This document shows, one piece after another, positions 45,723-48,418 of a stretch of DNA of 48,418 nucleotides (position 1 is its first letter; every line of letters starts with the position of its first letter). The notes beneath the pieces were generated by a model. The model had not been told where the DNA came from and made no database searches. It saw only the letters and a program-made list of their open reading frames with translations. A program made the translations under genes and the position numbers. Source of the stretch: Phycisphaeraceae bacterium (lineage in GTDB: Bacteria; Planctomycetota; Phycisphaerae; Phycisphaerales; Phycisphaeraceae). The DNA lies in NCBI GenBank assembly GCA_002716625.1, contig PBAS01000059.1:1-48418 (forward strand). Reading direction: 5' to 3'.

Positions 45723-46877
45723 GTGGCAGTACACGAGTTGTCGGTAATGGAACAGAATCAAAAGCTACATGAGGGTACACCGTCGCCTGAGCCGCCTTTT
45801 GGGTCGGTCAGGCCGCCGATTGATCCGCGAGGTGCGGTGCCCCCACCACCAGTTCCGCCGCCATGGTGTGGGCCAATTCAACCGCCCCAATCCAAGTCGC
45901 AAGGGGGTGGTGGGCTAGGACGTTTTGTCGGTTGGAGTTTGACTGGCATCATCATTTCCTTGTTGATGGTTTCCTTAGCGATTAACTTTTGGCTTGGCGG
46001 TTTCTATGTGTCCGTAACCAGCGGCCCGTACGAACAGACATATCGTGAAGGCAGTGAGCAGAATCGCATTGTGATTATCCCGATCAATGGCATTATCGAT
46101 GATGGTTCATCACAGTTCATCCATGAAGCGTTGTATGCACTACAGTCTCAACTGCCAGCTGCGGTTGTATTGCGGGTGGATTCCGGCGGTGGTTTTGTCG
46201 GCCCGTGTGATCGAATTCATCAGATGATCAAGCAGTTTAGCCAACAGACGGATGTGCCGGTCATTGCTAGTTTCGGTACGATGGCTACCAGTGGGGGCTA
46301 TTATGTTGCAGCCGGTAGCCGCTGGATTCTTGCCGAGCCAACTTGTACGACGGGTAGCATCGGTGTGATTGGCGGGACCTTTACGATCGAGCGGCTTTTG
46401 AGAAAAGTTGGGGTTACGCCGGAGTTTTTGACTGCAACAGGATCGCCCGAAAAGGATGTCGCTAATAGTCATTTTCGAGCATGGGAAAACCGGGACCGCC
46501 AAACTCTGCAGTTTTCGTTAGATAACGCTCACGACCGTTTTGTTCAGGTCGTTTATGAAGGCCGTAAGGAACATCTTCAGTCGATAGAAAATGCGATGGA
46601 ACTTGCAAAAGGCAGGGTTTATACAGCTCAACAGGCGATTGAATTGAAACTGGTTGACGGGCAGGGTTATTTGCATGATGCAATCAATAAAGCAAAGGAA
46701 TTAGCGCAGATACCTGAATCGGAGCAGCCAAGGGTGACCACCATCCGTCCGACGGTTCAGTTGGGCGTGATGAATATCTTGGGTGCACAGAGGTCAGAAT
46801 CTGGCATTTGGAGTAGCGAGCAAATGCGCCGCACACTACTGGAATTGAATTCGTCAAGACTTGCATACATCTATTGA
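45723..46877 (+). CDS. sppA: Signal peptide peptidase SppA-type serine protease (short form)
   Basis: SppA clears signal peptides in the membrane with a Ser-Lys dyad. The 384-residue protein has a Pro-rich cytosolic N-terminus (~25-60), one membrane helix (~70-92) and one S49 domain. The nucleophile is S190 (MATSGGYYVA) and the likely base K244 (TGSPEKDV); their 54-residue spacing fits the short bacterial SppA (Ser147/Lys199 in B. subtilis). Gly-rich RVDSGGGFVG precedes. The start is uncertain between GTG 45723 and ATG 45747 (MEQNQK); neither has a good ribosome site. It is followed by two unknown membrane proteins on the same strand. Confidence 0.87.
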   Translation: MAVHELSVMEQNQKLHEGTPSPEPPFGSVRPPIDPRGAVPPPPVPPPWCGPIQPPQSKSQGGGGLGRFVGWSLTGIIISLLMVSLAINFWLGGFYVSVTSGPYEQTYREGSEQNRIVIIPINGIIDDGSSQFIHEALYALQSQLPAAVVLRVDSGGGFVGPCDRIHQMIKQFSQQTDVPVIASFGTMATSGGYYVAAGSRWILAEPTCTTGSIGVIGGTFTIERLLRKVGVTPEFLTATGSPEKDVANSHFRAWENRDRQTLQFSLDNAHDRFVQVVYEGRKEHLQSIENAMELAKGRVYTAQQAIELKLVDGQGYLHDAINKAKELAQIPESEQPRVTTIRPTVQLGVMNILGAQRSESGIWSSEQMRRTLLELNSSRLAYIY

Positions 46878-46933
46878 TTAAAGGGTTCATGCAAGTATTT
46901 TACCATTTATATATCAACTTATGAGGTGCCAAT

Positions 46934-47470
46934 ATGTCACGATTGAGACTTTGGCTTGCTGAGAATCCAGTAATCATCGGTTCTGTAGCAGCGGTGATTA
47001 TCCTGATTGCCCTGTACTTCATTTTGTTTAGTGGGGGTAGTTCATCCATAGAATCGCCAAAGGTGGATTATTTCTATGACCTGGATAGTGGGGAAGTATT
47101 CACAGATGACTTCAAGATTGTGCCACCTTACAAGCATTCATCAGGGGCGGAGGCTGTAAAAGCGGTTGTCGTATCATGTGGATCCTGTGAGGATGAATCC
47201 GAGCGACAGGTCGCTTGGCTTGAACGGTACACGGAGACCGCCAAGCCAGAGATGGAAAGAATTATGGCTGAGGTGATTGAACGGGGCCATGAGCCGTACG
47301 TTGCATATAGTCGAGGTAAAATGTTGGAGCAAGGTGGTGGATTGCAAGTTAGTTTCGATGATCCAATCGAGTGGTTTGGTCACACCAGCAGGGCGGGTTT
47401 GGAGATCAGGAGTGAACTCATGTCATTCTGCGGGGAGGATGAGCCACCGACAATATGCCATCCTGATTAA
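46934..47470 (+). CDS. One-TM exported protein with four cysteines, paralogue A
   Basis: The 178-residue product has a short basic N-terminus, a membrane helix (~12-33) and an exported domain. Landmarks are YFYDLDSGEVF (46-56), SCGSCEDE (C82, C85), WLERYT, DPIEWF and a final pair of cysteines (C166, C175) in the ending CHPD. GAGGTG lies 5 bases before the ATG. It is a clear relative of the 47641-48192 product (shared landmarks in the same order). The C-G-x-C pair could bind a metal or form a disulfide. Planctomycetes have families with a similar YDLxTG segment, but I cannot name one with a known role. Confidence 0.8.
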   Translation: MSRLRLWLAENPVIIGSVAAVIILIALYFILFSGGSSSIESPKVDYFYDLDSGEVFTDDFKIVPPYKHSSGAEAVKAVVVSCGSCEDESERQVAWLERYTETAKPEMERIMAEVIERGHEPYVAYSRGKMLEQGGGLQVSFDDPIEWFGHTSRAGLEIRSELMSFCGEDEPPTICHPD

Positions 47471-47640
47471 CAGTGATAATTGAGCGGATAACCAGTTGGT
47501 TTGTGAGGGGGAGATACCCTGGTTACGTGTTGATTGTTAACGTCTGAGCGGGTAGGGTTTACATCGTGCTGGTGGAGGGTGGCTTAGGGGTAATACCAAT
47601 GTTGCAAACCATACGAACTACAATGAAAAGGGTTTAGAAT

Positions 47641-48192
47641 ATGAACATACGTGAATGGGCCAACAAGAACTCGGCATTGGTCACGGGCATCTCTATTGTT
47701 GTATTGGTTGGAGCGCTGGCATTTTTAATCTTTGGTGGCGGTGAAACAGAAACGAGAGGACCGGAACAGCGATGGTTTTATGATTTGAATACGGGATCGC
47801 TCTTCCCCCAAGCGCCCAATGTATTTCCACCCGTGGAAACAGAGTCTGGTGATTTCAATGGTGAACCGGCAGGTGTGCACGCCATGGTGTTTTCTTGTGG
47901 TGAATGTAACGAGGATGAGAGGTTTGTTGCTTGGTTGACGACCTATCCCCCGGAGGTCAAGAAGGCCTTGGAAACAATGCGTTCACAGGGTTTGTCTGAT
48001 GTGCCTGAAGGTACGCCGGGTTGGATCAATCCGATCGATCCGACAGCACATGAACTACTTGCGACGCCGGATAACCTTGAGGAATGGTTTGAAAAGTCTG
48101 GTGATATGAAGGAATACCTTCTGACGAAGAAGGCAGCACGTGATAAATGTAAGGATCAGGGCAAGAAGCATACCTACTGTTATCCAAATTAG
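47641..48192 (+). CDS. One-TM exported protein with four cysteines, paralogue B
   Basis: The 183-residue product repeats the plan of its upstream neighbour: a membrane helix (~12-32), RWFYDLNTGSLF (44-55), SCGECNEDE (C86, C89), VAWLTTYPPEV, NLEEWF (145-150) and terminal cysteines (C170, C180) in the ending CYPN. AAGGG lies upstream of the ATG, and TACAAT at 47613-47618 may be part of its own promoter. The 170-base gap suggests separate control of the two copies. Function is unknown. Confidence 0.8.
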   Translation: MNIREWANKNSALVTGISIVVLVGALAFLIFGGGETETRGPEQRWFYDLNTGSLFPQAPNVFPPVETESGDFNGEPAGVHAMVFSCGECNEDERFVAWLTTYPPEVKKALETMRSQGLSDVPEGTPGWINPIDPTAHELLATPDNLEEWFEKSGDMKEYLLTKKAARDKCKDQGKKHTYCYPN

Positions 48193-48256
48193 TCATAGGC
48201 GGTTTATTCCACGTCGAGTGGGTAGTTGCTTTCGACTTGTCCTATGGCGACAGCTC

Positions 48257-48418
48257 ATGAACGCCAACGAACTTGTTACAGCCATTGCCACCGAAACCGA
48301 CAGGCGGCTTGAGGCCAGTGTCGGGAAGATCCGGCACTGTGTTGATCAGCTGTCCGATGAACAGTTGTGGTGGCGGCCGGCTGAATCGATGAACAGTATC
48401 GGCAACCTGGTTCTCCAC
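48257..48418 (+). CDS. DinB-like (DUF1572) protein, 3' end cut by the window
   Basis: 54 codons are visible: MNANELVTAIATET ... DQLSDEQLWWRP ... SIGNLVLH. The DEQLWWRP and NSIGNLVLH pieces are typical of the first helices of DinB/DUF1572 four-helix proteins, which often bind a divalent metal through histidines and may act as thiol-dependent transferases. The ATG at 48257 is the first in frame and has no strong ribosome site. The stop lies beyond the window. Confidence 0.75.
   Translation, partial: MNANELVTAIATETDRRLEASVGKIRHCVDQLSDEQLWWRPAESMNSIGNLVLH

Overview
The window looks like chromosome from a Planctomycetota bacterium, most likely of the Phycisphaerae and probably marine. This is inference from gene content, not from a search. 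Base composition is close to 50% GC except in rmuC. The informative content is: tRNA-Trp-secE-nusG, rpsF-ssb-rplI without rpsR between them, a fused-subunit 2-oxoacid:ferredoxin oxidoreductase, a signal-peptide sulfatase, rhamnulokinase, a split ResB/CcsA cytochrome c maturation pair, and several secreted or lipid-anchored proteins that match no family I can name.

Layout. 1-1.5 kb: tRNA-Trp, secE, nusG. 1.5-4.6 kb: two small unknown genes, rmuC (GC-rich) and, on the minus strand, a small conserved unknown. 4.6-13.1 kb: rpoB-rpoC on the minus strand with their own sigma70-type promoter and a strong terminator; rplKAJL are not next to either nusG or rpoB. 13.1-18.1 kb (minus): alpha/beta hydrolase, rhaB, pgsA, a five-domain S1 protein. 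18.1-24.0 kb: a phosphomannose-isomerase-like gene (plus) facing mpg, ccsA, resB and a two-repeat lipoprotein (minus). 24.3-30.4 kb: korA-korB and an M50 site-2 protease (plus) converge on sucC-sucD (minus). 30.4-31.1 kb is a long non-coding gap with a fusA promoter and a terminator-like hairpin that belongs to no visible gene. 31.1-37.0 kb: fusA, then a HEAT-repeat lipoprotein, an EamA transporter and a sulfatase (minus). 37.2-38.9 kb: rpsF-ssb-rplI. 39.0-42.6 kb (minus): phoH and a PgpH-like 7TM-HD protein. 42.6-48.4 kb: a run of exported proteins (small lipoprotein, a coupled pair of unknown exported proteins, an SppA-type protease, two tandem one-TM four-cysteine paralogues) and the start of a DinB-like gene cut by the window edge.

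How the genes fit together. KorAB oxidises 2-oxoglutarate with ferredoxin and SucCD carries the succinyl-CoA step, so this locus holds the middle of an anaerobic-style TCA cycle. RhaB, the sulfatase and the sugar isomerase-like gene fit growth on sulfated, deoxysugar-containing polysaccharide. ResB, CcsA and the lipoprotein form one transcription unit for cytochrome c maturation.

The most unusual signal I see is regulatory. At least three genes (starts at 2092, 27446 and, minus strand, 45411) have a -10-like TAnnnT hexamer ending exactly 6 bases before the ATG and no Shine-Dalgarno sequence. This is the geometry expected of leaderless mRNAs. Other candidates are the four-cysteine paralogue pair at 46.9-48.2 kb, an orphan small-RNA candidate near 30.6-30.86 kb, and a compound direct/inverted repeat between the sulfatase and rpsF.
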